A stretch of DNA of 64,000 bases from CAZKUR01 sp964556005 (GCA_964556005.1 CAZKUR010000011.1:7799-71798), one strand, 5' to 3'; positions 25,619 to 34,434 are shown, counted from the stretch's first letter. Made by a program: numbers and translations. The notes: a model not told the origin generated them from the letters alone.

Positions 25619-26464
25619 TTAAAAACTAAAAACAGCTCCAACCCCTAATCCATTTGATTGAATAACCGGATAAAATGACAGCGATACATTTTTATTTTCT
25701 TTGTTTCTTTCTTCATCATAATTAACAATTGCCCGTCCAACAACCGTACTAACCGTAGCAGCGAAAACTGTATCTGAAAACCAATGTTGATCGGCATAAA
25801 TGCGTTGAAAAGCAGTTAATCCTGCCAATCCGTATAAAAAAATCGAAGCATAGACATTATCAATTTTTGCCGCCAAAACAGAAGAGACGGCGAATGCAAC
25901 CGTTACATGTCCGGAAGGGAAAGACAAGTAATCATTATTTATTTGAAACCCCTTAAAATGAGTATTTCCCAAATTCATATACGGTCTGCTTCTGCCGAGA
26001 CTGGCTTTTAATATTGTTGTAATAATTCCGGAATAGACTAATGATTCAATCATCATTCTCCCAGTCGATGACACATCATCGTTATGAAATGCTTTTCCAC
26101 CGAGGTAAATAATTCCTCCCAACAATGCAGGGTAAATGCCGTTTCCATAATATCTGCCTGCTTCAGTAAAATTATCTAATCCTTTGGAATGATGTTTTTG
26201 AAGATCACTTCTTATGCTTTTATCTGCTAAAAATGCTAGCGCGGTTCCTCCGATTATGCCGGAAGTAATCAGCCAGTCTTTTTCGGTAAATGAGAAAGGT
26301 GCCGATACTAATCTCCCACCATCTGATAATCCAATCTTTATATCTTTATAAACACTGGGAAAGAAACTATCGGTTGAATAGGCAGGCTTTTTCGATTGCG
26401 CTTGTGCTGAAAAAGTATTTAGTAAAAATGCAAAAATTATCAGTAAAAGTTCGGATGTTTTCAT
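25619..26464 (-). CDS. PAP2-superfamily phosphatase, secreted or outer-membrane associated
   Basis: Signal peptide at about residues 1-22 (LLLIIFAFLLNTFSAQAQ). PAP2 motifs: KASLGRSRPYMN, FPSGHVTVAFA and QRIYADQHWFSDT; the catalytic His residues and Arg are present. The C-terminus ends VSLSFYPVIQSNGLGVGAVFSF, an amphipathic strand ending in Phe that resembles an outer-membrane beta-signal, as in LpxE/PgpB-like proteins of Bacteroidota. A TTG at 26473 would add three residues (MNY); the ATG at 26464 is preferred since it begins the signal peptide. Substrate unknown; lipid A or undecaprenyl phosphates are candidates by family. Confidence 0.82.
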   Translation of the reverse strand: MKTSELLLIIFAFLLNTFSAQAQSKKPAYSTDSFFPSVYKDIKIGLSDGGRLVSAPFSFTEKDWLITSGIIGGTALAFLADKSIRSDLQKHHSKGLDNFTEAGRYYGNGIYPALLGGIIYLGGKAFHNDDVSSTGRMMIESLVYSGIITTILKASLGRSRPYMNLGNTHFKGFQINNDYLSFPSGHVTVAFAVSSVLAAKIDNVYASIFLYGLAGLTAFQRIYADQHWFSDTVFAATVSTVVGRAIVNYDEERNKENKNVSLSFYPVIQSNGLGVGAVFSF

Positions 26465-26746
26465 GTAATTCAAAATAGAGATATAAAAATAAAAAAATTA
26501 GGAGCTATAAATTTATAAAAATCGGATGATATTTTATGAACTTCGAGTGTTTCGTCACTGACACTGCTATACGTAAAACTTTAAGTGTCACTACTTGCCC
26601 CTATCGGATACTATTCCATGACAAAAATGAATCATAATTTATTAAAAAAATAATCTCACTCTCAGCACGGAATCCATTAAGAACAAGTTATGCTATACAA
26701 AGATATTTCCGGGACAGAAAACTTGAGGATATTTAATATTTCAGAA

Positions 26747-27469
26747 TTAGAATCCGCTTTGAGATGTGAAATTTTCTATTCGTCGTGCCCCCATGTAACG
26801 GCTTCCATAATATGCATCATTCAATGAAGATACTATAACACCGAATGAAGAGCTTGCATGAACGAACATTCCATCGCCAATATAAATTCCGACATGGCCT
26901 GGTTTTACAGCTCGCCTTGTGTTAAAAAAAACAAGGTCGCCGAATTTTAAATCTCTCTCACTTCTAACTTCAGTTCCTTCGGTAAATTGCTCTCTTGCCG
27001 TTCTTAAAAGTGGAACCGATAAAATATCACTATAAAGTGTCTGAGTAAATGCCGAGCAATCAATTCCCGATTTAGTTTCACCGCCGTATTTGTAAGGTGT
27101 GTTTAAATACTTTATTATCTCAGTCAGCATTTTATCTTTGACGGATAAATCTCTACTTTCATTATAAGCAGTGTCATCTTCATTGCCGAATCTCGATAAA
27201 ATGGCAGAAGGTGCAATAATAGATTTTGTATCTGAAGAATCAAAGTCATCTTCATTGTCGCTGAATTCTCTTCCGTTATCATATAGCGGATTAGGGCGGT
27301 AATTAGTGCTGTCTTCAGATGAATACCTGACAGGGTTTGAATTAGAATTGTCATCTTTTCCTCTTTCATTATAACGAATAGAATTAGTCGATGAAGAGCA
27401 GCCTTCTATTAAAATGAGGAAAAGTACTGTCGTAATTGAAGATAATATCGTGATTCTCAAATTAATCAA
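26747..27469 (-). CDS. NlpC/P60-family lipoprotein peptidase
   Basis: The 240 residues start with a lipoprotein signal (VLFLILIEGCSSS, Cys about 24), then a Ser/Asn/Asp-rich low-complexity stretch of about 75 residues. The NlpC/P60 domain follows: YKYGGETKSGIDCSAF with catalytic Cys138, DLKFGDLVFFNT, then PGHVGIYIGDGMFVHASSS with the catalytic His and the third polar residue. Such enzymes cut gamma-D-Glu-diaminopimelate links in the cell wall. The start is TTG at 27469, 5 bp after the sigma-factor stop, so the two genes are probably co-transcribed. Confidence 0.88.
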   Translation of the reverse strand: MINLRITILSSITTVLFLILIEGCSSSTNSIRYNERGKDDNSNSNPVRYSSEDSTNYRPNPLYDNGREFSDNEDDFDSSDTKSIIAPSAILSRFGNEDDTAYNESRDLSVKDKMLTEIIKYLNTPYKYGGETKSGIDCSAFTQTLYSDILSVPLLRTAREQFTEGTEVRSERDLKFGDLVFFNTRRAVKPGHVGIYIGDGMFVHASSSFGVIVSSLNDAYYGSRYMGARRIENFTSQSGF

Positions 27470-27474
27470 CTTTA

Positions 27475-28328
27475 TTAACCTAAATAGGCTTTTAAATTTT
27501 TACTCCTTGATGCTTGCCTTAATTTTCTGATTGCTTTTTCTTTGATTTGACGAACTCTTTCACGGGTTAAATGAAATCTTTCACCAATTTCTTCCAGCGT
27601 TAATGAATGTTCTTTATTTAATCCGAAATAAAGTCTTATCACTTCCGATTTACGTTTAGGAAGCTTTGGTAGTGTCCGGTTTATTTCAACTTTAAGAGAC
27701 TTAGAAATAAGAGAATAATCCGGGGAAGGTTCATCGCTGTTTTCGAGTATATCAAGCAGACTGTTTTTATCTCCGGTTGCGAAAGGAGTTTCCACCGAAG
27801 TATGCCTGCCGGAAATTTTCAATGCTTCGGAAACTTTATTTACATCCATTTTCTCTTCATTAGCTAATTCGTTTGTGTCCGGTTCACGTTCAAATTTCTG
27901 TTCAAGATGGCGTATACTTTACCGATTTTATTCAATGCCCAGATACGATTTAACGGCAATCGTACAATCCTTGACTGCTCGGCAAGAGACTGCAGGATCG
28001 ACTGCCTTATCCACATTACGGCATAGGATATAAATTTAAAGCCGCGCGTTTCATTGAATCTTGTTGCAGCTTTGATTAATCCGAGATTCCCTTCATTTAT
28101 CAAATCACCTAACGATAAGCCCAAATTTTGATAATGGTTTGCAACGCTTACCACAAATCTTAAGTTGGCTTTTGTCAATTTTTTAAAAGCTGATTGATCG
28201 CCTTTCTTGATACGGGCAGCTAATTCAATTTCCTGATCAGGGGTTATAAGATCAACTTTACCGATTTCCTGAAAATATTTATCCAGGAATTTACTTTCCC
28301 TAAAGATATATTGTTTATTAATCTTCAC
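27475..28328 (-). CDS. rpoD: Primary sigma factor of the RpoD/SigA family, split by a one-base frameshift
   Basis: The N-terminal part (28328 to about 27905) has region 1.2, region 2 (ANLRFVVSVANHYQNLGLSLGDLINEGNLGL, then TRFNETRGFKFISYAVMWIRQSIL) and the start of region 3 (IVRLPLNRIW). A stop follows in that frame. The second part, from about 27903 down to 27475, continues in another frame with region 3 and region 4 (LTLEEIGERFHLTRERVRQIKEKAIRKLR). Reading across, EQKFEREPDTNELANEEKMDV joins the two if one base is restored near 27903, giving about 285 residues, the usual length of group-1 sigma factors in Bacteroidota. A primary sigma factor is essential, so the lesion is probably a sequencing or assembly error. 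The start is GTG. Confidence 0.88.
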
Positions 28329-28363
28329 AGCTGTTTATCTAAATTTAAACTATTTTGTAACCA

Positions 28364-28392
28364 ATATTAAAAAATTCTACCCTAGGGGTAAA
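28364..28392 (-). promoter_or_regulatory. Candidate promoter of the sigma-factor gene
   Basis: On the minus strand TTTACC (28387-28392) and TAATAT (28364-28369) stand 17 bp apart, about 36 bp upstream of the GTG start. Both boxes match four of six consensus positions. Confidence 0.35.
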
Positions 28393-28600
28393 ATGAAAAA
28401 TTCCTGAAAAAATGAAAACCGTAAGTTTTAGTTAAAATTACCACTTTTAATCCTATCTCATTCGAACGATTTATTTTAACATATTATTATTAATATACTA
28501 ACAGGATAAAATCAAAAACTGTACTTTGTATTGCCAAAAAATTTTGATGGAATATAATAAAAATAATTAAGAAAGGATAAATTTTTAATTAGATATTTTC

Positions 28601-28864
28601 TTAAATGTCTATACCATCTAAAATTACGACAGTAACGGCATCGATGGGTTTGAATTTTGTTTGGTCTGTTTGTAAAGCGGAATTGCCAGTAGTAACCAAT
28701 ACCAAATCCCCTTTCACGGCCCCCAAATTGTCAACCGCTACAATACACTTGTTTGTTTCTTTAAGATGTTTATCAAGCTCACAAATAAGTAAAAACTTTG
28801 CACCGGCAAGAGTTTCTTGCTTATTTGATCCCCAAACAGGCCCAAGAACTTTTCCGATTATCAA
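28601..28864 (-). CDS. EutN/CcmL-family bacterial microcompartment vertex protein
   Basis: The 87 residues match the pentameric EutN/CcmL fold across the entire length: IIGKVLGPVWGSNKQETLAGAKFLLI, VAVDNLGAVKGDLVLVTTGNSAL, and DAVTVVILDGIDI. These proteins cap the corners of microcompartment shells. No BMC-T/BMC-H hexamer gene or signature enzyme is adjacent. The start is TTG with AAGGA upstream. It lies 28 bp after deoB on the same strand and is likely part of its operon. Confidence 0.88.
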   Translation of the reverse strand: MIIGKVLGPVWGSNKQETLAGAKFLLICELDKHLKETNKCIVAVDNLGAVKGDLVLVTTGNSALQTDQTKFKPIDAVTVVILDGIDI

Positions 28865-28892
28865 ATTTTATTGTTCCTTATAAATATTAAAT

Positions 28893-30053
28893 TCAATTTA
28901 AAAAACTCTTCCCTTCCAGTTTATTGGAGATTGAAAAAAATTCTGCGACTGTTTTACCGACATCTGAAAAAGTATCGCGTACGCCTAAATTTATTCCCTC
29001 TCTATTTTTCCTGAAAAATAACAACGGTACATATTCCCTGCTGTGGTCCGTGCTTGGCGTTGTCGGATCATTACCGTGATCAGCCGTAATTATTAATGCA
29101 TCTGATTCATCCATGGCCTCCAAAATTTTAGGAAGAAAATCGTCGAATTCTTTTAATGCATCTGCAAAACCTGCAGGTTTATTTCTATGGCCGTAATAAA
29201 CATCAAAGTCAACTAAGTTCGCAAATATAAATGAATTTATAACCGATGAAATATATTTATAAATTTTCTCGCAACCTTCAGCATTTGATTTTGTTTTATC
29301 TTGAACAGCTATTCCTTTATAGTTAAATAAATCATTAATTTTTCCTACTGCAATTGTTTTAATTCCGTTTTTATTTAAATAATCCAAAATAGTATCCGAC
29401 GGAGGATCGAGCGAAAAATCTTTACGGCTTGTTGTTCTTGTAAAATTACCGGGTTCACCGATGAAAGGCCTTGCAATTACTCTCCCAATATTTAACGGTG
29501 GTACTAAAACCAGTTCTCTTGTAATTCTGCATATCCTGTATAATTCTTCAAGCGGAATAACCTCTTCGTGTGCTGCTATTTGAAAAACAGAATCGGCAGA
29601 AGTATAAACAATCGGGAACTTAGTACGGATATGTTCTTCACCTAATTCTTTTATGATTTCAGTGCCGGAAGCAGCTTTATTTCCAAGATAGCCTTTACAT
29701 CCTGTGAGTTTTAAAAATTTTTCCATTATCTCAAAAGTAAATCCATCCGGGAAATAAGAAAAATTTTTTGCAACATATAAACCTCCTAATTCCCAATGCC
29801 CTGTTGTGGAATCTTTTCCTTTGGATCTTTCTTTCAACTTGCCGAATGAAGCAAGCGGATTTTTAACTGGCTGTATACCACTAATGTTTTCGATGTTACC
29901 GGTTCCTAATTTTTGAAGGTTAGGTAATTCCAACCCGTTAACTGCAATTGCTATATTGGCAAGCGTATTACTTCCCTCATCTCCATAATTTCCGGCGTCG
30001 GGCATCTCTCCGATTCCCACACCATCTAATACGATAACAATAAAATTATTCAC
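28893..30053 (-). CDS. deoB: Phosphopentomutase
   Basis: The 386 residues match DeoB: metal-binding start VLDGVGIGEMPDAGNYGDEGSNTLANI with the first Asp ligand, GKDSTTGHWELGG with the phosphate-accepting Thr region, ANLVDFDVYYGHRN, and the second metal motif ITADHGNDPTTPSTDHSREYVPLLF. It interconverts (deoxy)ribose-1-phosphate and -5-phosphate in nucleoside salvage and catabolism. The start is GTG. The downstream neighbour in the same transcript is the EutN/CcmL vertex gene. Confidence 0.93.
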   Translation of the reverse strand: MNNFIVIVLDGVGIGEMPDAGNYGDEGSNTLANIAIAVNGLELPNLQKLGTGNIENISGIQPVKNPLASFGKLKERSKGKDSTTGHWELGGLYVAKNFSYFPDGFTFEIMEKFLKLTGCKGYLGNKAASGTEIIKELGEEHIRTKFPIVYTSADSVFQIAAHEEVIPLEELYRICRITRELVLVPPLNIGRVIARPFIGEPGNFTRTTSRKDFSLDPPSDTILDYLNKNGIKTIAVGKINDLFNYKGIAVQDKTKSNAEGCEKIYKYISSVINSFIFANLVDFDVYYGHRNKPAGFADALKEFDDFLPKILEAMDESDALIITADHGNDPTTPSTDHSREYVPLLFFRKNREGINLGVRDTFSDVGKTVAEFFSISNKLEGKSFLN

Positions 30054-30189
30054 GATAAAATGATTTCAGCTTATTAATTAAATGGTTATTAGTTTACTTT
30101 CCCGGAAATATCTATGCTTGCAAGTCATAGCTTGTTCCTACGGGCGTCCATATCATAACCGGATTTGCTTCAAAAAAAATCTCCAAATA

Positions 30190-30216
30190 TTTATATCACG
30201 GAATTGTCCGTAACAA
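30190..30216 (-). promoter_or_regulatory. Weak candidate promoter and palindrome upstream of deoB
   Basis: On the minus strand TTGTTA (30211-30216) and TATAAA (30190-30195) flank a palindrome ACGGA-N4-TCCGT (30198-30211). The 15-bp spacing is short for a sigma-70 promoter, so the pairing is uncertain; the palindrome could be an operator. Confidence 0.25.
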
Positions 30217-30251
30217 CCGGAGTCGTGTATAGTTATATATAGAACAGAAAA

Positions 30252-32129
30252 TTAGTTAACATTTCTTACGGAATTGCCTCCTTTATCAATTGCTTTCTGC
30301 AAAGCTAAGTCAGCATTATAAATTAATTCATCGGCATCTATATTATTAGCAGCAGCCGCAACGCCAATTGAAACCGTATAAGTCGATTGCTTTGAAACAA
30401 CTGCAATCGGCTGCCGTGCTATTTTCACTCTTAATTTTTCCGCCCATAAGTAGACATCTTTCGCTGAATTATTGAAAAAGAAAACTCCGAAAGTTTTTTC
30501 CCCGATTCTCCCAAAAATATTTAACTGAGTCATTTCGTTGGATATGATTTCAGTAACGGCAGCCAATACTTTCGGCAGCGGGTCGCCTTCAAAAAGAGAT
30601 TCCTGTTCTAAAAAATCGTCGATCCTAATTAAAGCAAGCGCACCTTTTGCTTTTAAATTATTGATTTTTATTAAATCCGAATTCAGTCTCTCTTTGAAAG
30701 ATTCGGTATTAAGTATCCGGGTTTCAAGATCATATGCTATAAAGTTTTTTAATAGATTATGAGAAGAAAATGAATAAATTATAAACGCTATAATATTATT
30801 TGCGCTTTTCAGGAATTGAATGTCGGAATTCGTATAGGCATTTTTCTTCAAGCTTTCAAAGCAGAGTACGCCGTAATTTTGCTTGTCATAAATAACCGGC
30901 ACAGCCAAAAATGATCCGTCGAAGCTTAAATCTTCCGATTTGCTAAATCTTTTAAATCCTTCACCGGATGTTTCATCGATTCTAACCGGTATGCCGGTAA
31001 CAATGGATTTTCCTACCAGGGTTCCGTTTATCTCAACATCAAGATCTTCTCCAATATATTTCAGCGAAGTATTATTTACTACTTTTAAAGTTTTAAATAT
31101 TTTGCTCACCGGTTCGAAATAAACGAATGAAAATACATCCCATTGAAGAAAATATCCGGCTGCTTTTAAAAGCGAATCTACCAAATCCTCTTCCGTTTCA
31201 ATTTTATTTCCGGGAGGAATTAAATTCAATATTCCGTTCAATCTTTTTTGCGCAATAGTATCGGAATGTTTTTCTTCAAAAATTGCAATAATCATTGTAA
31301 TGACACGGACAAATCTTCCAAGGGCATAAATGGTTTCAATCCCGAAAGCATCAACTTCTTTGGAATCAACTGTTATAACTGCGATTAATTGTTTGTCATA
31401 GAATAAAGGAACTCCCACAAAGCTTTTAAGTCCCTGAGGAGAAGAATAATACCTGATTACATCGGATTCTGCTGCAGCGGAAATATCCGTTAATAATTCC
31501 GGTTCGCCTCTTTCAACAATTTTGCTTATAATGTCATCTTCAAGATCGAATTTTTTCTTTGTGATATCTTTAGAATTGGAAACAAACTTTTCAATTGTAA
31601 ATTTATCTTTACTTCTATTATACCAGAAGAAAATTGCAGAATGTGCGTTGTATGCTTCTTTTATCACGGTAAGCATTTTTTCTACTACAAAAGTAAACTG
31701 GCCGTCATGCCCCAATTCCGATGGTGCGGTCTCATTAACAATTTCTTCAAATTTTTCTTTTAAATCAGGCGGCTTTAATGTGGTTCTTGGTTCACGGAAA
31801 ACCGGGCTGTAATCTTCTGATGTTATTACATCCGGTGATTTGTTTGAAGAGATTATTTTGAAGGAACTGTCCTCTTCTGCGGCGGGCGCACTTGGACTTC
31901 TTCTTTCAAGTTCTCTTTCGTCAAATTCGGATACCAAATCGGATTTAAATTTTAACGAATCCCTAAGAAAAATTATAAATGCGACGTAAATAATAATCAG
32001 CGCAATTGTAATTATACGGACTGTCAAATCTTCCGAAATAAATAATACCGCGGCAAGTACAGGGACGAGCAGAAAAATTAATATCCTTTTTCTTTGCTTT
32101 CGGTTAATCATGAAGTTATTAATTTTCAT
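30252..32129 (-). CDS. Membrane GAF-GAF protein with degenerate GGDEF domain
   Basis: The 625 residues: two membrane helices (about 12-31 and 34-54), a charged linker, GAF 1 (about 140-285; SAIFFWYNRSKDKF, GVPLFYDKQLIAVITVD), GAF 2 (about 310-460; VFSFVYFEP, AVPVIYDKQNYGVLCFE), and a C-terminal GGDEF-like domain (about 465-625). In the last domain the catalytic GG(D/E)EF loop reads G-E-K-T-F within GRIGEKTFGVFFF, so the metal- and GTP-binding residues are lost. The remaining fold (SIGVAAAANNIDADELIYNADLALQKA) is well kept. It is probably a sensor or c-di-GMP/nucleotide-binding scaffold, not a cyclase. Confidence 0.8.
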   Translation of the reverse strand: MKINNFMINRKQRKRILIFLLVPVLAAVLFISEDLTVRIITIALIIIYVAFIIFLRDSLKFKSDLVSEFDERELERRSPSAPAAEEDSSFKIISSNKSPDVITSEDYSPVFREPRTTLKPPDLKEKFEEIVNETAPSELGHDGQFTFVVEKMLTVIKEAYNAHSAIFFWYNRSKDKFTIEKFVSNSKDITKKKFDLEDDIISKIVERGEPELLTDISAAAESDVIRYYSSPQGLKSFVGVPLFYDKQLIAVITVDSKEVDAFGIETIYALGRFVRVITMIIAIFEEKHSDTIAQKRLNGILNLIPPGNKIETEEDLVDSLLKAAGYFLQWDVFSFVYFEPVSKIFKTLKVVNNTSLKYIGEDLDVEINGTLVGKSIVTGIPVRIDETSGEGFKRFSKSEDLSFDGSFLAVPVIYDKQNYGVLCFESLKKNAYTNSDIQFLKSANNIIAFIIYSFSSHNLLKNFIAYDLETRILNTESFKERLNSDLIKINNLKAKGALALIRIDDFLEQESLFEGDPLPKVLAAVTEIISNEMTQLNIFGRIGEKTFGVFFFNNSAKDVYLWAEKLRVKIARQPIAVVSKQSTYTVSIGVAAAANNIDADELIYNADLALQKAIDKGGNSVRNVN

Positions 32130-32238
32130 GTGCTTATACCGGGATGTAATTTTATCCGTAAAATAAATGGAATGCTTATTTGATTACAAAATTAAAGAAA
32201 TATAAACCTGAATAAAAGAAATAAGTTAATTTGTGATT

Positions 32239-32826
32239 TTATTTTCCTACGTGTTTTGAAAGAATTTTAAGCATATCTTTTTTTCCAAACTGTGTCACTG
32301 CCGAATAGATAAATAAATTTTCCTTATGAATTAGCCCGGGAATTTCATCTATAATATTTTTCTTTGCAGAATGGATTTCGGATTGATTCAATTTATCGGA
32401 TTTTGTTAATACCACTATATAAGAAATTCCGGTTCTAAGCATAAATTTACTTAGCATCAAGTCAAGTTCAGCCGGCTTATGCCTTCCGTCGATAAAGTGT
32501 AAAGAAAGAATAATGTTTTTAGATTTTTGCAGATAATCCTCAATCAGTTTACCCCATAATTCTCTCTCCTTCTTGCTTGCCTTTGCATAACCGAAGCCCG
32601 GCAGGTCAACAAAATAAAATTTATTATCGATTAAATAATAGTTGATTGACCTTGTTTTCCCGGGTGTTGAACTCGTTTTAGCTAAATTTTTCCGGTTAAG
32701 AATTGAATTAATAAACGACGATTTACCGACATTCGATCTTCCGCAGAGAATAATTTCAGGTATATTATCTTTCGGCAGATCATCTAACTTAAAAACCGAT
32801 TTTATAAAGCGGGCTTCATTAAACAT
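32239..32826 (-). CDS. engB: Ribosome-biogenesis GTPase EngB/YsxC
   Basis: The 195 residues carry the G motifs: G1 GRSNVGKSS (29-37), G2 TPGKTRS, G3 DLPGFGYAK, G4 TKSDK, G5-like YSAV. EngB is needed for late assembly of the 50S subunit. The start ATG at 32826 fits the family's N-terminus (FIKSV ... LPKDNIPEI). No purine-rich RBS precedes it: the terminator of the ribosomal-protein operon occupies the immediate upstream DNA. Confidence 0.92.
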   Translation of the reverse strand: MFNEARFIKSVFKLDDLPKDNIPEIILCGRSNVGKSSFINSILNRKNLAKTSSTPGKTRSINYYLIDNKFYFVDLPGFGYAKASKKERELWGKLIEDYLQKSKNIILSLHFIDGRHKPAELDLMLSKFMLRTGISYIVVLTKSDKLNQSEIHSAKKNIIDEIPGLIHKENLFIYSAVTQFGKKDMLKILSKHVGK

Positions 32827-32835
32827 AAAATAAAA

Positions 32836-32865
32836 AAGAGTAACCGGAATTCACCGGTTACTCTT
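32836..32865 (-). terminator. Rho-independent terminator at the end of the ribosomal-protein operon
   Basis: AAGAGTAACCGG (32836-32847), loop AATTCA, CCGGTTACTCTT (32854-32865). Read on the minus strand it is followed by six T, ending about 5 bp before the engB ATG. It lies 20 bp after the rplQ stop. Confidence 0.92.
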
Positions 32866-32885
32866 CAATTGTAAAAAAATTATTA

Positions 32886-33377
32886 TTATTTTTTAGCTTC
32901 GGTTTCTTCTGCGGCTACCGATTCAGTTTCCGCTGCTTTTTCTTCCTTAGCTTTTTGTTTTTCTTTAACTTTGGTTTCTCGTTTTTCTTTTTGTTCTTCG
33001 GCCTTGGCATTGGAAGCGGCATTGTAGTCAACCAATTCTATAATAGACATATCTGCGCCGTCTCCCATACGGCTCCCGAGCTTTATCACTCTTGAATACC
33101 CGCCCGGCCTGTCGCCGATTTTAGGAATAATTTCGCTGAAGAGTTCTTTTACAACTTCTTTATCTTTAATGACTTCCATTACCTGGCGTTTTGAATGTAG
33201 GTCGCCTTTTCTTGCTTTAGTAATAAGTTTCTCGATGTAAGAACGGGTTTCTTTTGCTTTTGCAGTTGTAGTTCTTATTCTTTTATGTTTAAGCAGAGAA
33301 GTAGAAAGTGCTCTAAGCAATGCAGCCCGATGACTTTCCGTTCTTTTTAGTTTTCTGCCTTTTACTCTATGTCTCAT
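32886..33377 (-). CDS. rplQ: 50S ribosomal protein L17
   Basis: Residues 1-118 form the L17 fold (MRHRVKGRKLKRTESHRAALLRAL, TTAKAKETRSYIEKLIT, RPGGYSRVIKLGSRMGDGADMSIIELV). The remaining ~45 residues are a Lys/Glu/Ala-rich tail (KAEEQKEKRETKVKEKQKAK) not found in the short E. coli protein of 127 residues. Last gene of the alpha operon, 24 bp after rpoA. Confidence 0.96.
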   Translation of the reverse strand: MRHRVKGRKLKRTESHRAALLRALSTSLLKHKRIRTTTAKAKETRSYIEKLITKARKGDLHSKRQVMEVIKDKEVVKELFSEIIPKIGDRPGGYSRVIKLGSRMGDGADMSIIELVDYNAASNAKAEEQKEKRETKVKEKQKAKEEKAAETESVAAEETEAKK

Positions 33378-33400
33378 GATTAAGCCTTTAATCCAATATA

Positions 33401-34396
33401 TTAAGGTGTTTCGGTTTCTTCTTTTAGGTATTTATCTACATCCATTCCGAATTCCAATCCTAAAGTTTCCACTATTTCCATTAATTCGGCTAAGGATTTC
33501 CTTCCGAAATTTCTAAACTTCAGCATTTCGGATTCATCTCTTCTTACCAGCTCTGCCAAATTTTTGATGTTAGCTGCTTTCAAGCAATTATGAGATCTAA
33601 CACTTAGTTCAAGGTCGTCAACAGACGTCAATAAAATTTTTCTGATTCTTTCATGTTCGCTGTCTTTTTGACTAACGGTTTGTTCTTCTTCCTGTTCGAT
33701 ATCAAAATTAATAAATAACTGCACATGATCGCGAAGAATTTTTGCAGCCTGGGTAAGCGCATCATCAGGGGTAATCGAACCGTCGGTCGTTAATTCAAGT
33801 GAAAGCTTTTCATAATCATTCCTATCACCGATACGAACGTTTTCAACATCAAATTTTACATTTCTAATTGGAGTGAAAATTGCATCGATAGGGATTACTC
33901 CGATTGTATAATCCGGGGAAACATTCAGAGAAGAAGGTACATAGCCGGTTCCTCTTCCAAGCCTGATTTCAACGTCGAATTTTGCATCTTTATTTAATGT
34001 GGCTATATGCAGCTCAGGGTTTAGGATTTCAATTTCGGTACTGTTCTTTTGAATATCCGATGCAGTCCATTCTCCTTCGCCATTAAATGAAATATCTATT
34101 TTATTGGGTTTTTTAGAAAGCAATTTCATTCTTACCTGCTTCAGGTTAAGAATTATTTCAGAAACGTCTTCAACAACTCCTTCGATAGTGGTAAATTCAT
34201 GAAGTACACCGCTGAATTTTACGGATGTAATCGCTGCCCCGGGCAGAGAAGATAAGAGTACACGCCTCAATGAATTTCCAAGGGTTACACCGTAACCTCT
34301 TTCCAGGGGTTGAAGACTAAATCTTCCAAATGTATTTGTATAAGTCGACTCGTCAAGTACTAAATTTTCGGGCATCTTTAGATATGAAACACTCAT
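33401..34396 (-). CDS. rpoA: RNA polymerase alpha subunit
   Basis: 331 residues with the alpha-NTD (GRFSLQPLERGYGVTLGNSLRRVLLSSLPGAAITSVKF) and the alpha-CTD helix-hairpin-helix (LELSVRSHNCLKAANIKNLAELVRRDE, FGRKSLAELMEIVETLGLEFGM). It dimerises to nucleate core assembly, and the CTD contacts UP elements and activators. Between rpsD and rplQ as in most bacteria. Confidence 0.97.
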   Translation of the reverse strand: MSVSYLKMPENLVLDESTYTNTFGRFSLQPLERGYGVTLGNSLRRVLLSSLPGAAITSVKFSGVLHEFTTIEGVVEDVSEIILNLKQVRMKLLSKKPNKIDISFNGEGEWTASDIQKNSTEIEILNPELHIATLNKDAKFDVEIRLGRGTGYVPSSLNVSPDYTIGVIPIDAIFTPIRNVKFDVENVRIGDRNDYEKLSLELTTDGSITPDDALTQAAKILRDHVQLFINFDIEQEEEQTVSQKDSEHERIRKILLTSVDDLELSVRSHNCLKAANIKNLAELVRRDESEMLKFRNFGRKSLAELMEIVETLGLEFGMDVDKYLKEETETP

Positions 34397-34434
34397 TTAA
34401 GTATCCTCTAAGGTTTAGTTATAATTAAAATTAA

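Noticed and set aside
27864..28328. Programmed ribosomal frameshift in the sigma factor
   Set aside because: No slippery heptamer or downstream structure of the known kinds is evident near 27903; a base missing in the consensus is simpler.
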